Source of the DNA: Aquimarina agarivorans
GTDB lineage: Bacteria; Bacteroidota; Bacteroidia; Flavobacteriales; Flavobacteriaceae
Length of the DNA: 64,000 nt
Assembly: GCF_000218485.1 (NCBI RefSeq)
Contig: NZ_AFPB01000179.1
Span: forward strand, 1 to 64,000
Direction: 5' to 3'
In this document: positions 8,360-17,982 of the stretch, one piece after another
How the letters are laid out: every line of letters starts with the position of its first letter
How positions within the stretch are numbered: the stretch's first letter is position 1
Made by a program: the position numbers and the translations under genes
The notes under the pieces: model-generated
Database searches by the model: none
What the model was told of the DNA's origin: nothing
Seen by the model: only the letters and a program-made list of their open reading frames with translations

Positions 8360-10477
8360 ATGTTAGTACGATTTTTTTTAGCTGCTATTTGTTTAGGAAT
8401 ACTTGTTAGCTGCAATTCTCAAAAAGATACAACTATGGAAAAGCATGAGTTTACCAATGATTTAATTCATGAAACCAGCCCTTATTTATTACAACATGCT
8501 CATAATCCTGTCAATTGGAAAGCTTGGCATCCAGAAACGTTGAATGAAGCCAAAGAAAAGAAAAAACTACTACTAATAAGCGTTGGTTATGCTGCATGTC
8601 ATTGGTGCCATGTAATGGAACACGAAAGTTTTGAGGATTCTACCGTTGCTGCTGTAATGAATACTAATTTTGTTAACATAAAAATAGACCGCGAAGAGCG
8701 TCCAGATATTGATCAAGTATATATGAGCGCGGTACAATTAATGACTGGACGCGGTGGTTGGCCGCTCAATGTCATAGCGCTACCCGATGGTAGGCCTGTG
8801 TGGGGCGGTACTTATTTTCCTAAAGATGAATGGATGGGAGCATTAAAGCAAATTCAAAAAATTTACGAGGATAATCCAGCTAAATTGGAAGAATATGCTA
8901 CAAAATTGACCGAAGGTATCCAGTCCGTTAGTTTAGTAAAGCCAAATCCTAATACACTTATATTTGAAAAAGATACTATAGAAAATGCAGTAGCTAATTG
9001 GGCAAAAAAGTTTGATTATAAAAAAGGGGGGCTAGATTATGCGCCTAAATTTATGATGCCTAATAACTATCATTTTTTGCTGCGTTACGCGCATCAAAGT
9101 GCTAATGAGAAATTAAAAGAATACGTAATTACTACATTAAATCAAATATCCTACGGAGGAGTTTATGATCATGTTGGGGGGGGATTTGCAAGGTATTCTA
9201 CCGATGAAAAATGGCACGTACCTCATTTTGAAAAAATGTTATATGACAATGCGCAGTTAGTGAGCTTATATTCTGATGCTTATTTAATTACTAAAAACGA
9301 CTGGTATAAGCAAGTAGTTTATGAAACTTTAGATTTTGTAGCGCGGGAATTGACAAACGATGAGGGGGCATTTTATTCTTCACTTGATGCAGATAGTTTA
9401 ACCCCGTCAGGAAAACTAGAGGAAGGGGCTTTCTATGTATGGCAAAAGCCCGCATTGGAAACTGCTTTAGGGGAAGACTTTCCGCTTTTTAAAGACTATT
9501 ATAATATCAATACATACGGCTTATGGGAGCATAATAATTATGTGCTGATAAGGAAGGAAAGTGATGCTAATTTTGTTGAAAAGCATGAAATGGAAATGGA
9601 TGCCTTCTTGCAAAAGCAAAAAAAGTGGAAACAATTATTGCTAGGCATACGCTCAAAAAGAGAGCGCCCACGTTTGGATGATAAAACACTAACCTCATGG
9701 AACGCGCTAATGCTTAAAGGATATGCTGATGCCTATCGTGTTTTTGATAATGCTAAATTTTTGAAAGCAGCCTTAGCTAATGCTGAGTTTATTAAGACCA
9801 AGCAATTGAAAGGGAGTGGACAATTAATGCATAACTATAAAAACGGAAAAAGTACTATAAATGGTTACTTGGAAGATTATGCCGCTACTATTGAGGCATT
9901 TATTGCATTATATCAGGTAACTTTTGATCAACAATGGTTGGATTTATCCAAAAAAATGATCGATTACGTACATACTCACTTTTATGATAGTGCAAGCGAA
10001 ATGTACTTTTTTACCTCTGATGAAGACGCAGCGTTGGTTACTCGTAATATAGAATCATCGGATAATGTTATTCCGGCCTCAAATTCCATTATGGCTAAAA
10101 ATCTGTACCACTTGTCTCATTACTATTCTAATAAAGATTATTTAGTACGTTCACGTAAAATGCTGCACAATATCCAAACAAACATTACTGAATATCCAAG
10201 TGGTTATTCCAACTGGTTGGATTTAATGCTAAATTTTACTGATGATTTTTATGAAGTAGTTATTATTGGCGCTGCTGCAGAAGAAAAACGGGTGGCTGTA
10301 CAGCAAAAATATTATCCAAATAAAATTATGGCAGGTAGCGCTACAGCATCCACTCAGCCGTTGTTGCTTAATAGATTTAGTGATACTGACACGCATATTT
10401 TTATTTGTGTAAATAATGCGTGTAAATATCCAGTAACAGAGGTGTCGGAAGCTTTTAATTTGTTGAATGAAAAGTAG
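8360..10477 (+). CDS. DUF255 thioredoxin-fold lipoprotein (YyaL/SSP411 family)
   Basis: The 705-residue protein has an N-terminal DUF255 thioredoxin-like domain and a C-terminal (alpha/alpha)6-barrel region resembling N-acylglucosamine epimerases. The redox-like motif CHWCH (Cys80, Cys83) in CHWCHVMEHESFED is intact. A lipoprotein signal precedes it (lipobox LVSC at about residue 18), so this copy is predicted to be membrane anchored, whereas many family members are cytosolic. A second Met at residue 26 (MEKHEFTN) could give a cytosolic form of normal length. The molecular function of the family is not established. It is transcribed alone after the dodecin terminator. Confidence 0.85.
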   Translation: MLVRFFLAAICLGILVSCNSQKDTTMEKHEFTNDLIHETSPYLLQHAHNPVNWKAWHPETLNEAKEKKKLLLISVGYAACHWCHVMEHESFEDSTVAAVMNTNFVNIKIDREERPDIDQVYMSAVQLMTGRGGWPLNVIALPDGRPVWGGTYFPKDEWMGALKQIQKIYEDNPAKLEEYATKLTEGIQSVSLVKPNPNTLIFEKDTIENAVANWAKKFDYKKGGLDYAPKFMMPNNYHFLLRYAHQSANEKLKEYVITTLNQISYGGVYDHVGGGFARYSTDEKWHVPHFEKMLYDNAQLVSLYSDAYLITKNDWYKQVVYETLDFVARELTNDEGAFYSSLDADSLTPSGKLEEGAFYVWQKPALETALGEDFPLFKDYYNINTYGLWEHNNYVLIRKESDANFVEKHEMEMDAFLQKQKKWKQLLLGIRSKRERPRLDDKTLTSWNALMLKGYADAYRVFDNAKFLKAALANAEFIKTKQLKGSGQLMHNYKNGKSTINGYLEDYAATIEAFIALYQVTFDQQWLDLSKKMIDYVHTHFYDSASEMYFFTSDEDAALVTRNIESSDNVIPASNSIMAKNLYHLSHYYSNKDYLVRSRKMLHNIQTNITEYPSGYSNWLDLMLNFTDDFYEVVIIGAAAEEKRVAVQQKYYPNKIMAGSATASTQPLLLNRFSDTDTHIFICVNNACKYPVTEVSEAFNLLNEK

Positions 10478-10557
10478 TTGTTGAAAGATAAGAAAATCAT
10501 TAATTAAAAATTAATAGTATCGTAATATTAGCGTTAAATATTTTAGGATTTGAGTCG

Positions 10558-10586
10558 TTTGAAAGTTGTAATTAACTATATATTTG
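10558..10586 (+). promoter_or_regulatory. Predicted promoter of the first mscS-like gene
   Basis: A -33-like TTTG (10558-10561) is followed after 17 bases by TATATTTG (10579-10586), an exact -7 TAnnTTTG box. The start codon follows 17 bases later. Confidence 0.55.
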
Positions 10587-10602
10587 ACCTAAAAACTCAA
10601 TT

Positions 10603-11463
10603 ATGATACAAATGATGCCTTTTTCTAATTTTTCACTTTTTGGATATGAAATCAGTAAGGAAACAATTGACAAACTAGTAGTATCAACAATGAGTTATCT
10701 ACCAAAAATTGTAGCCGCATTGCTTATTTTAGTTTTAGGTTTATGGGTTATAAAATTTATAAATAAGGTAATCCGTAAGTTTTTTGCACGCAAGGACTAC
10801 GATATTACTTTGGAAAAGTTTATTGCCGACTTAATTAATTGGGGGCTTAAAGTAATGCTGTTTATAATGGTTATTACGCAACTTGGGGTGCAATCCAGTT
10901 CGTTATTAGCTATTTTAGGAGCCGCTGGTTTGGCAATAGGTTTGGCATTGCAAGGCTCGCTTTCCAATTTCGCAGGAGGTGTTTTGATATTACTGTTTAA
11001 GCCTTTTAAAGTGGGGGATTTTATTGAAGCTCAAGGGCAAATGGGAACGGTAAAATCAATTTCAATTTTTACCACAATTTTAAATACTCCAGGAAATCAA
11101 CAAGCCATTATTCCTAACGGAAAGCTTTCAAATGATACTATAAAAAACTTTAATGCTGAGCCTACACGTCGTAATTTTATGACCATTGGAGTTTCTTATG
11201 ATAGTGATATCAAAAAAGCAAAAGATATATTATTGGATATTGTAACATCGCATGAGTTTACCTTAAAAGAACCAGCTCCTGAGGTAGTAGTGGCTAATTT
11301 AGGTGATAGTTCGGTGGATTTATCGTTGCGATTTTCAGCAGAAAATACAAATTACTGGAAACTTAATTTTTACGTTTTGGAAGAAGCTAAAGCAAGGCTG
11401 GAGGCTAATGATATTTCTATTCCATTTCCTCAACGTGATATTCATGTGTACAACCAAGCATAA
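10603..11463 (+). CDS. MscS-family mechanosensitive channel (paralogue 1)
   Basis: Small-conductance mechanosensitive channel in the inner membrane, opening under hypo-osmotic stress. The 286-residue protein has three N-terminal membrane helices (about 30-50, 75-95, 100-125). The third carries the Gly/Ala-packed pore sequence GAAGLAIGLALQGSLSNFAGG that defines the family, followed by the beta domain (FKVGDFIEAQGQMGTV) and the alpha/beta C-terminal domain. Length matches E. coli MscS. A paralogue with the same layout lies at 34.7 kb. An adjacent lipoprotein gene begins three bases after the stop, suggesting co-transcription. Confidence 0.92.
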   Translation: MIQMMPFSNFSLFGYEISKETIDKLVVSTMSYLPKIVAALLILVLGLWVIKFINKVIRKFFARKDYDITLEKFIADLINWGLKVMLFIMVITQLGVQSSSLLAILGAAGLAIGLALQGSLSNFAGGVLILLFKPFKVGDFIEAQGQMGTVKSISIFTTILNTPGNQQAIIPNGKLSNDTIKNFNAEPTRRNFMTIGVSYDSDIKKAKDILLDIVTSHEFTLKEPAPEVVVANLGDSSVDLSLRFSAENTNYWKLNFYVLEEAKARLEANDISIPFPQRDIHVYNQA

Positions 11464-11465
11464 TC

Positions 11466-12185
11466 ATGGTATTACAACGTATTTTCAATTTTGGAGTAGC
11501 GTTTATTGTTGTTGTATTGCTTTTTTCGTGTAATACAAACAAGGATAAATTTTTACTTACTAAAGATATAACCCTATTAAAGCAAAATTTTTCTGAGAAA
11601 GTCACTTATGAGAATTTTGTAAAAGATACTATTGGTCAAATTAAAAATAATGGTAGTGAAGTTAAATTTATTGAAGTATCTAAATTTACGGATAGCCTTT
11701 CGATAAGTTATTTGAATAAGCAAAATAAAGCAGTGCATCATTTTTATAAAATTAATAATGATGCAGCTGCTATTTATAAGTCTACTACGTATATCGTTTT
11801 GAAACCAGAAAGAAAGTTGGGAGGGCATCAGCTCAATAAGTTGCTGTCACATATGGAATACCATTTGATTCAAACTGAGAAAAGTGCTGATTTTATGGGG
11901 AACTATATAACGAATACTAACTGTGTGGCGAATATTTACAATTTTAAAGGGTGCACGGAAAGTAAATTGACACTAAATAGTAACGTTCAGAAGAAATATG
12001 ATTTTACTACGGCTGATACAAGTTATTCTGTAAAATTGGTAGATTTTTTACTGCAAAATTATTCGTTTTCAAAATTTGAGAAATTATGGAGTCAGGATTT
12101 CAGTAATTTTGAGTCTATTTATAAAAAAACATTAAAACAAGTAAAAATGGACTATGATGCTTCCTTACTGCCGTGTAGTAGTTAG
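11466..12185 (+). CDS. Lipoprotein of unknown function
   Basis: Unrecognised 239-residue product. The N-terminus is a lipoprotein signal: hydrophobic residues 8-20 then the lipobox LFSC with Cys22. The rest is a soluble, Lys/Thr/Ser-rich domain with two further cysteines close together (around NCVANIYNFKGC) and one near the C-terminus (LLPCSS), so a disulfide is possible. It starts three bases after the MscS gene and is likely translated from the same mRNA; whether it acts with the channel is unknown. Confidence 0.7.
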   Translation: MVLQRIFNFGVAFIVVVLLFSCNTNKDKFLLTKDITLLKQNFSEKVTYENFVKDTIGQIKNNGSEVKFIEVSKFTDSLSISYLNKQNKAVHHFYKINNDAAAIYKSTTYIVLKPERKLGGHQLNKLLSHMEYHLIQTEKSADFMGNYITNTNCVANIYNFKGCTESKLTLNSNVQKKYDFTTADTSYSVKLVDFLLQNYSFSKFEKLWSQDFSNFESIYKKTLKQVKMDYDASLLPCSS

Positions 12186-12277
12186 ATGCTTGACTGGGCA
12201 TAAAAAAATACACGTCAGAAGTAGGTAATTGTTAATGCAATAAACGTTAAAAACAACTATCTTAGCGACTCTTATTT

Positions 12278-13258
12278 ATGAAGGTAGTAGAGCAAATAAA
12301 AGCCCCAATTTTAAATGAAATGGAAACTTTTGAACAAAAGTTTTCAAATTCAATGAGTTCCAAGGTGGCTTTGCTCAATCGAATTACACATTATATTGTT
12401 AACAGAAAAGGAAAGCAAATGCGACCTATGTTTGTTTTTTTAGTAGCAAAAATGCTTTCTGAAAACAAAATGGTTAACGAACGTACTTTTCGCGGAGCCT
12501 CTGTAATCGAATTAATACATACAGCTACGCTAGTGCATGATGATGTAGTGGATGATTCTAACATGCGGCGTGGTTTTTTTTCAATAAATGCTTTATGGAA
12601 AAATAAGATAGCTGTTTTAGTAGGAGACTACTTACTTTCAAAAGGATTACTGCTTTCTATTGATAATGAAGATTTTGACTTGCTTAAAATCATTTCAGTG
12701 GCCGTGCGTGAAATGAGCGAAGGTGAATTGTTGCAAATAGAAAAAGCAAGAAAGTTGGATATTTCAGAAGATGTATACTATGATATCATACGTCAAAAAA
12801 CAGCTACCTTAATTGCAGCATGTTGTAGTTTGGGGGCGGCATCAGTTCAACCAAATACTGAGCATGTTGAAAAAATGCGCAAGTTTGGGGAGCTGATAGG
12901 AATGGCATTCCAAATTAAAGATGATTTGTTTGATTATGGGGATACGGCTATTGGTAAACCGACGGGAATTGATATTAAGGAACAAAAAATGACTTTACCT
13001 TTAATACACGCCCTAAATAAAGCGGATAGTAAGGATAGGAATTGGCTTATTAATTCGGTTAAAAATCATAATAAAAATAAACTTCGCGTTAAGCAAGTGA
13101 TCCAAAAAGTAAAAGATTTGGGCGGGCTAGAATATGCGGAATCAAAGATGCTTTATTTTAAAAAAGAAGCATTGCAGATGCTGCAACAATATGCCAACTC
13201 AGATTATAGGGATGCACTTGAATTGATGGTTAATTACGTTATTGATCGTAAGAAATAA
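12278..13258 (+). CDS. Long-chain trans-polyprenyl diphosphate synthase
   Basis: Trans-isoprenyl diphosphate synthase (IspB/octaprenyl synthase type), making the side chain of menaquinone, the usual Bacteroidota quinone. The 326-residue protein has both aspartate-rich motifs: LVHDDVVDDSNMRRG (FARM, about residues 86-100) and DDLFDYGD (SARM, about 212-219). GKQMRP near residue 46 is the substrate-binding lysine-arginine segment. Residues before the first DDxxD are small or polar, consistent with a long-chain product; exact chain length cannot be read. dnaG starts ten bases downstream. Confidence 0.9.
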   Translation: MKVVEQIKAPILNEMETFEQKFSNSMSSKVALLNRITHYIVNRKGKQMRPMFVFLVAKMLSENKMVNERTFRGASVIELIHTATLVHDDVVDDSNMRRGFFSINALWKNKIAVLVGDYLLSKGLLLSIDNEDFDLLKIISVAVREMSEGELLQIEKARKLDISEDVYYDIIRQKTATLIAACCSLGAASVQPNTEHVEKMRKFGELIGMAFQIKDDLFDYGDTAIGKPTGIDIKEQKMTLPLIHALNKADSKDRNWLINSVKNHNKNKLRVKQVIQKVKDLGGLEYAESKMLYFKKEALQMLQQYANSDYRDALELMVNYVIDRKK

Positions 13259-13267
13259 TAGTACATT

Positions 13268-15307
13268 TTGATTGCAAAAGAAACCATAAATGCTGTTTAT
13301 GAAGCTGCTCGTTTGGAGGAAGTGATAGGGGATTATGTGCAGCTAAAAAAAGCAGGGAGTAACTTTAAGGGACTAAGTCCTTTTTCGGATGAAAAGTCTC
13401 CTTCATTTATGGTGTCTCCGGTAAAGCAAATTTGGAAAGACTTTAGTAGCGGGAAAGGAGGGAATGTAATTGCTTTTTTAATGGAGCATGAGCATTACAA
13501 TTATCCGGAGGCGATTAAACATTTGGCAAAACGTTACGGGATTGAAATTCAGGAAACGGAACAGTCGGATGAGCAAAAGCAACAAGCTAGCGAAAGAGAA
13601 AGCATGTATTTAGTGAGTGATTACGCTAATATTTACTTTCAGGAGCAATTACATAAAACGGAAACTGGAAAAGCAATTGCATTAACCTATTTTAAAGAGC
13701 GTGGCTTTACCATTGAAACTATAGAAAAATTTCAACTAGGATATTCCCCTGATGCCTGGGATGCATTTACCAAAACCGCAATTAGTAAAGGCTACTTGCT
13801 CAAATATTTAGAAAGTACGGGTTTAAGTATCGTAAAAGAACAAAAACAATTTGATCGATTTAAAGGTCGAGTCATGTTTCCGATTCATTCCATGTCGGGT
13901 AGGGTGCTTGGATTTGGAGGTCGTTTGTTGGTTAACAAAGCTAAAGCAGCAAAGTATTTAAACTCTCCTGAGAGTGATATTTACCACAAAAGCAAAGTGC
14001 TTTACGGTATTTATTTTGCTAAACAAGCCATTACAAAGAAGAATAATTGCTATTTAGTAGAGGGGTATACGGACGTTATTCAATTTCATCAAACAGGTAT
14101 CACTAACGTAGTTTCGTCATCAGGTACGGCATTAACTTCGGATCAAATCCGATTAATTAATCGATTATCACCTAATATTACAGTGTTATTTGACGGTGAT
14201 GCGGCAGGTATGCGCGCTGCTATACGGGGAATTGACCTTATTTTAGAGCAGGGCATGAATGTACGCGTGTGTACGTTTCCTGATGGAGAAGATCCAGATA
14301 GTTTTGCAAAAAAGCATACTAAAGAAAGTCTTCAAGCTTATTTAAACGAGCATCAGCAGGATTTTATACGTTTTAAGGCAAGTTTATTACAAGAAGAAGC
14401 AGCTAATGACCCAATTAAAAAGGCGGAACTGATCCGCAATATGGTTGCGAGTATAGCCAAAATTCCTGATGTAATAAAGCACGAGGTGTATGTAAGGGAG
14501 TGTGCATCGATAATGCAAATTTCGGAAGGAGTTTTGTTTACGACTCTGGCTCAACTTTTAGCAGCTGCGGAAAAAGAAAATATTAAAAAGGCAAAACAAC
14601 AAGCAGCAAGGGATGTAAGTAAGTTAGCTAAAGCCAAAACTCCTCCAGGGGTAGATCCCAATGAACCTCCAATGGAAGTGTTTTTAAATAATATGGAGTC
14701 TGCTGAAACTCAAACTAAAGTAAATGTGCTGTTTCGGTTAGAGCGTTCTATTATTGGGATTTTATTACTTTATGGGCAGGAAGAAGAGGTGTTTACGGAG
14801 TTAATTTACCAACGTAATGAAGATGAGGAGTTGGAAATTGTTCCAGTAGAGCAGACTAAAAAGGTGTACCAAAAAATATTTTTGGATTTGCAAATGGATG
14901 AAATTGAATTTACGCATCCTAGTTTTCAAAAAGTATATGGAATTTTAATTGAAAGCTTGAATTCCGAAGATCAGTTTAGGATCGATATGTTTTTGCAAAT
15001 GTTAACGCCAGAACTTTCCTCGGAAATTACTGATATTTTAATGGAAGAAGAAAAATACGCTTTAGATGATTGGGAGCGTAACGAAATATATGTAAAGCAA
15101 AAAAAGACAAGTATAGTTCAGTACGTAAACGATGTCATCTTAAATTTAAGAAGACAACTAGTCGATCTTAAAATTCTGGATTTAATGAATGGTATAAAAA
15201 ATAAAACACCCGATTCAAAATCTGATATTCAAGAGGACTTGTCAGAAGTCATTGAATATCAAAATTTAAAACGAGTGATTTCGGAAAAATTAAATCGAGT
15301 GATTTAA
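13268..15307 (+). CDS. dnaG: DNA primase DnaG lacking zinc ligands
   Basis: Replication primase synthesising RNA primers at the fork. The 679-residue protein has an N-terminal CHC2-like domain (1-100), the TOPRIM catalytic core (about 255-350, with YLVEGYTDV and the DGDAAG metal-binding motif) and a C-terminal helicase-interaction region. The start is TTG at 13268, giving MIAKETINAVYEAA, which aligns with the usual primase N-terminus. In the zinc-ribbon position the four Cys/His ligands are replaced by Ser37, Ser40, Asp58 and Ser61, although the surrounding fold residues (SPSFMVSP, KQIW, GGN) are kept. I recall this loss as typical of related Flavobacteriia rather than unique. Confidence 0.95.
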   Translation: MIAKETINAVYEAARLEEVIGDYVQLKKAGSNFKGLSPFSDEKSPSFMVSPVKQIWKDFSSGKGGNVIAFLMEHEHYNYPEAIKHLAKRYGIEIQETEQSDEQKQQASERESMYLVSDYANIYFQEQLHKTETGKAIALTYFKERGFTIETIEKFQLGYSPDAWDAFTKTAISKGYLLKYLESTGLSIVKEQKQFDRFKGRVMFPIHSMSGRVLGFGGRLLVNKAKAAKYLNSPESDIYHKSKVLYGIYFAKQAITKKNNCYLVEGYTDVIQFHQTGITNVVSSSGTALTSDQIRLINRLSPNITVLFDGDAAGMRAAIRGIDLILEQGMNVRVCTFPDGEDPDSFAKKHTKESLQAYLNEHQQDFIRFKASLLQEEAANDPIKKAELIRNMVASIAKIPDVIKHEVYVRECASIMQISEGVLFTTLAQLLAAAEKENIKKAKQQAARDVSKLAKAKTPPGVDPNEPPMEVFLNNMESAETQTKVNVLFRLERSIIGILLLYGQEEEVFTELIYQRNEDEELEIVPVEQTKKVYQKIFLDLQMDEIEFTHPSFQKVYGILIESLNSEDQFRIDMFLQMLTPELSSEITDILMEEEKYALDDWERNEIYVKQKKTSIVQYVNDVILNLRRQLVDLKILDLMNGIKNKTPDSKSDIQEDLSEVIEYQNLKRVISEKLNRVI

Positions 15308-15308
15308 T

Positions 15309-15938
15309 TTAGCAAATGTGTAAAATTCGTGATTGATGGATTAAGTCGGCAAGGTTGTCAACTTTTAATTTTTTTAACAGTCTAGTTTTGTAAGTACTTA
15401 CTGTTTTTTCGTTGATATCTAATTTATTAGCAATTTCTTTGTTTCTTCTGCCAGCTGATAGTAAGTTCAATACTTCCACCTCTCTTGTAGATAACTTTTT
15501 AAATGTGTTAAATTGTGAACCTCTATAACTTCTGTTATTTAATTGGTCACTTAATCTTTCGTTTAAGTAAATACCTCCACGAGCAACTCTATCAAAAGCA
15601 AATTTTAAAGTTTCAATAGATGCTGTTTTACACAAGTACGCTGAAGCCCCAGATTTAATTGTACTTAATGCATAAATTTCTTCAGGCTGATGACTAAAAA
15701 CAAAAACCTTAACCCCTTTAAATCTATTTTTTATTTCCTTGATGGTCTGGAGTCCATTTGAATTTGGTAAATCCAATTCCAAAAAAACAATATTCGGCAT
15801 TTCCTTCCTTATCACTTTAAACAAATTCTTTCCATCTATAAGTGCAGGTAATAATCGAACATCGTTTGCATTGTTGAATAATGCCTCTAAAATCCCTTTA
15901 CGAGTTATTGGGTGATGATCTGCTACTAATACTTTCAT
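15309..15938 (-). CDS. NarL/FixJ-type regulator with degenerate receiver domain
   Basis: A 209-residue transcription factor with a receiver domain (1-120) and a C-terminal LuxR-type helix-turn-helix (about 145-205; LSTREVEVLNLLSAGRRNKE then KTVSTYKTRLLKKL). The receiver keeps Asp7, the switch Ser82 and the conserved Lys104. The second acidic-pocket residue is His8 and the phosphoacceptor position is Glu54 (IVFLELDLPNSNG) instead of Asp. That suggests phosphorylation-independent or constitutively active-like behaviour; this is inference. No histidine kinase is adjacent. It is convergent with dnaG (one base between stops) and precedes nadE in tail orientation. Confidence 0.88.
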   Translation of the reverse strand: MKVLVADHHPITRKGILEALFNNANDVRLLPALIDGKNLFKVIRKEMPNIVFLELDLPNSNGLQTIKEIKNRFKGVKVFVFSHQPEEIYALSTIKSGASAYLCKTASIETLKFAFDRVARGGIYLNERLSDQLNNRSYRGSQFNTFKKLSTREVEVLNLLSAGRRNKEIANKLDINEKTVSTYKTRLLKKLKVDNLADLIHQSRILHIC

Positions 15939-16039
15939 AACAATTTTTATTGATGATTGTGACTGATTTTGTGTGATGTAAAACTATTGAGAAAAGCAAT
16001 TGAAAAAAGTTTTTACACCCAAGTTTCGATAAAAAGACA

Positions 16040-16828
16040 TTATTTTAGGTCAAGAGGTATATTACAGACAGGAATTGGCTGCATTTTATGCTGGTTTACC
16101 GTATTTAGTCGGTGGTAAATTTTAAAAACTTCCTGTTTTCTGCCAGAAAAATCGTCAAAATGCTTACCAGCATCTTGCTGGGTCATTGCCCATTCAAGTT
16201 CATCATAACTAGCGCCAATTTGATCCTCATCACTTCGGCTATCACCAAAAAGTCCATCAGTGGGAGCTGCATTTTGGATGGATTCAGGAACATTTAATGC
16301 TGCGGCAAGTTCATAAACTTCGCTTTTCATTAAATCGGCAATTGGGCTTAAATCTACACCACCATCTCCGTATTTTGTGTAAAATCCAACGCCAAAATCT
16401 TCTACTTTATTTCCAGTTCCAGCTACTAAGTAGCCGTACAAACCGGCAAAATAATATAGCGTAGTCATACGAATTCTTGCTCGGGTATTGGCTAATGAAA
16501 GGTCAAGTTGAGCACTTGGTGAAACATCCGGAACTTGTTTTTTAAGCCCTTCAAATACAGGTGTTAAGTCAACACGTTCGTTACTTACGTTAGCAAATCG
16601 CTGCTTTAACTGGGTGATATGTTCCTGAGCACGAGTAACTTGGATTTCGGCTTGGTGGATTGGCATTTCCACACAAATCGTACTCAGCCCAGTCTTTGCA
16701 CATAGTGTGGAGGTTAATGCACTGTCAATTCCACCGCTAACCCCAACAACAAACCCTTTAATGTTTGCGTTTGTAGCATAATCTTTTAACCAGTCTACAA
16801 TGTGATCAATTACTTTTTCAGTTTTCAT
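16040..16828 (-). CDS. nadE: NH3-dependent NAD+ synthetase
   Basis: Final step of NAD biosynthesis: amidation of deamido-NAD with ammonia and ATP. The 262-residue protein is the short, ammonia-dependent form without a glutaminase domain. The ATP-pyrophosphatase P-loop SGGIDS lies at residues 31-36. The deamido-NAD binding region YYFAGLYGYLVAGTGNKVED and the KYGDGGVDLSPIADLMKSEV segment follow. It is divergent from gldB across a 160-base region. Confidence 0.94.
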   Translation of the reverse strand: MKTEKVIDHIVDWLKDYATNANIKGFVVGVSGGIDSALTSTLCAKTGLSTICVEMPIHQAEIQVTRAQEHITQLKQRFANVSNERVDLTPVFEGLKKQVPDVSPSAQLDLSLANTRARIRMTTLYYFAGLYGYLVAGTGNKVEDFGVGFYTKYGDGGVDLSPIADLMKSEVYELAAALNVPESIQNAAPTDGLFGDSRSDEDQIGASYDELEWAMTQQDAGKHFDDFSGRKQEVFKIYHRLNTVNQHKMQPIPVCNIPLDLK

Positions 16829-16976
16829 TAGGTTATTATTTTATCAGGATATGTTATTGCAAAAATTACTTTATTGAATTTCGGTTTAAACTATAATTTT
16901 TTTCAAAAAGAAAAGTTCATTTTCATAAAAGTAACGAAAAAGAGACATTAAATAAAGTGTACTATTAATGTTTGTT

Positions 16977-16984
16977 TATTTTTG
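16977..16984 (+). promoter_or_regulatory. Predicted -7 promoter box for gldB-gldC
   Basis: TATTTTTG fits TAnnTTTG exactly. Its position decides the gldB start: an ATG at 16968 would lie upstream of the promoter, so the ATG at 16995 or 16998 is preferred. The predicted 5' leader is then very short. Confidence 0.55.
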
Positions 16985-16997
16985 TGAAATGTATATG

Positions 16998-17972
16998 ATG
17001 AAGTATCCAATTTTTTTCAAACTATTTCTATTAAGTTTAGGAAATCTGTTTTTTTTTAGCTGCAAAAATGGCTATCAAATACCTGCAGAAATTTCTTCAA
17101 TTGACGTTGAAGTTAGTATCGAGCGTTTTGATCAGGATTTTATGAATTTAAATGAAAATAAGCTAGTTACTCTAAAAAAAACTTACCCGTTTTTATTTCC
17201 TACAGGTTTTGAGGATAAATTCTGGTTAAAAAAATCTAAAGACACTTTACAGCAGGAATTAGTAAGAGAGGTAAAAAATGTATTTCCAGACCTTAACAAT
17301 TTAAAATCTGATTTAACTTTATTTTATAAACATTTAATCTATTATTATCCATCGATAAAAGTTCCAAGGATTGTTACTTTAATTTCAGATGTAGATTATA
17401 AAAACAACATTATACTCCGAAAAGAGTTGCTTTTACTATCGTTAGATACTTATTTAGGAAAGGAACATTACTTTTATGAGGATATTTCGAAATATATAAA
17501 AGATGATTTTGAGCCATCACAGCTTTTACCAAACATAGCCATGGCTTACGCCAGAAAAGTGATACCAAGAGCAGATGGACGCGATTTATTAAGTCAGATG
17601 ATTTTATTTGGGAAGCGAAGGTTGCTATTGCATAAACTACTACCAAAAGAAGATTTAAATACTATTTTGGGGTATACCGAAAATGAAATGAATTGGCTTA
17701 AAGAAAATGAAGCATTTATTTGGCGCTATTTTATAGAAAAAGAAATGCTTTTTAATACTGATAAGGATTTATTACCACGTTTCATATATCCTGCTCCATT
17801 TTCTAAATTTTATCTAACCATAGATCAACAAGCGCCAGATAGGGTTGGAGAATATATAGGTTACCAAATAGTTCTTGCATTCATGGAAGAGAACAATGTA
17901 TCTTTGCAGCAACTTATGGAAATAGACAGCAAAACTATTTTTGAAAAGTCCAGATACAAACCAAAAAAATAA
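16998..17972 (+). CDS. gldB: Gliding motility lipoprotein GldB
   Basis: GldB is an inner-membrane-associated lipoprotein required for gliding in Flavobacterium johnsoniae and conserved with gldC beside it. The product, about 324 residues, has a lipoprotein signal (MKYPIFFKLFLLSLGNLFFFSC, lipobox FFSC) and a zinc-protease-like fold region without a clear HExxH. Internal patterns such as SIERFDQDFMNL and the C-terminal DRVGEYIGYQIV are what I recall for the family. The start at 16998 (or 16995) is chosen because an upstream ATG at 16968 precedes the promoter box and would bury the signal peptide. gldC follows after 10 bases. Confidence 0.85.
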   Translation: MKYPIFFKLFLLSLGNLFFFSCKNGYQIPAEISSIDVEVSIERFDQDFMNLNENKLVTLKKTYPFLFPTGFEDKFWLKKSKDTLQQELVREVKNVFPDLNNLKSDLTLFYKHLIYYYPSIKVPRIVTLISDVDYKNNIILRKELLLLSLDTYLGKEHYFYEDISKYIKDDFEPSQLLPNIAMAYARKVIPRADGRDLLSQMILFGKRRLLLHKLLPKEDLNTILGYTENEMNWLKENEAFIWRYFIEKEMLFNTDKDLLPRFIYPAPFSKFYLTIDQQAPDRVGEYIGYQIVLAFMEENNVSLQQLMEIDSKTIFEKSRYKPKK

Positions 17973-17982
17973 TCAATTTACA

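Noticed and set aside
16968-16997. Upstream ATG start for gldB
   Set aside because: It lies before the predicted -7 box (16977-16984) and would place extra residues in front of the lipoprotein signal.
17941-17982. Upstream ATG start for gldC
   Set aside because: It overlaps gldB and adds 14 residues not fitting the family N-terminus.
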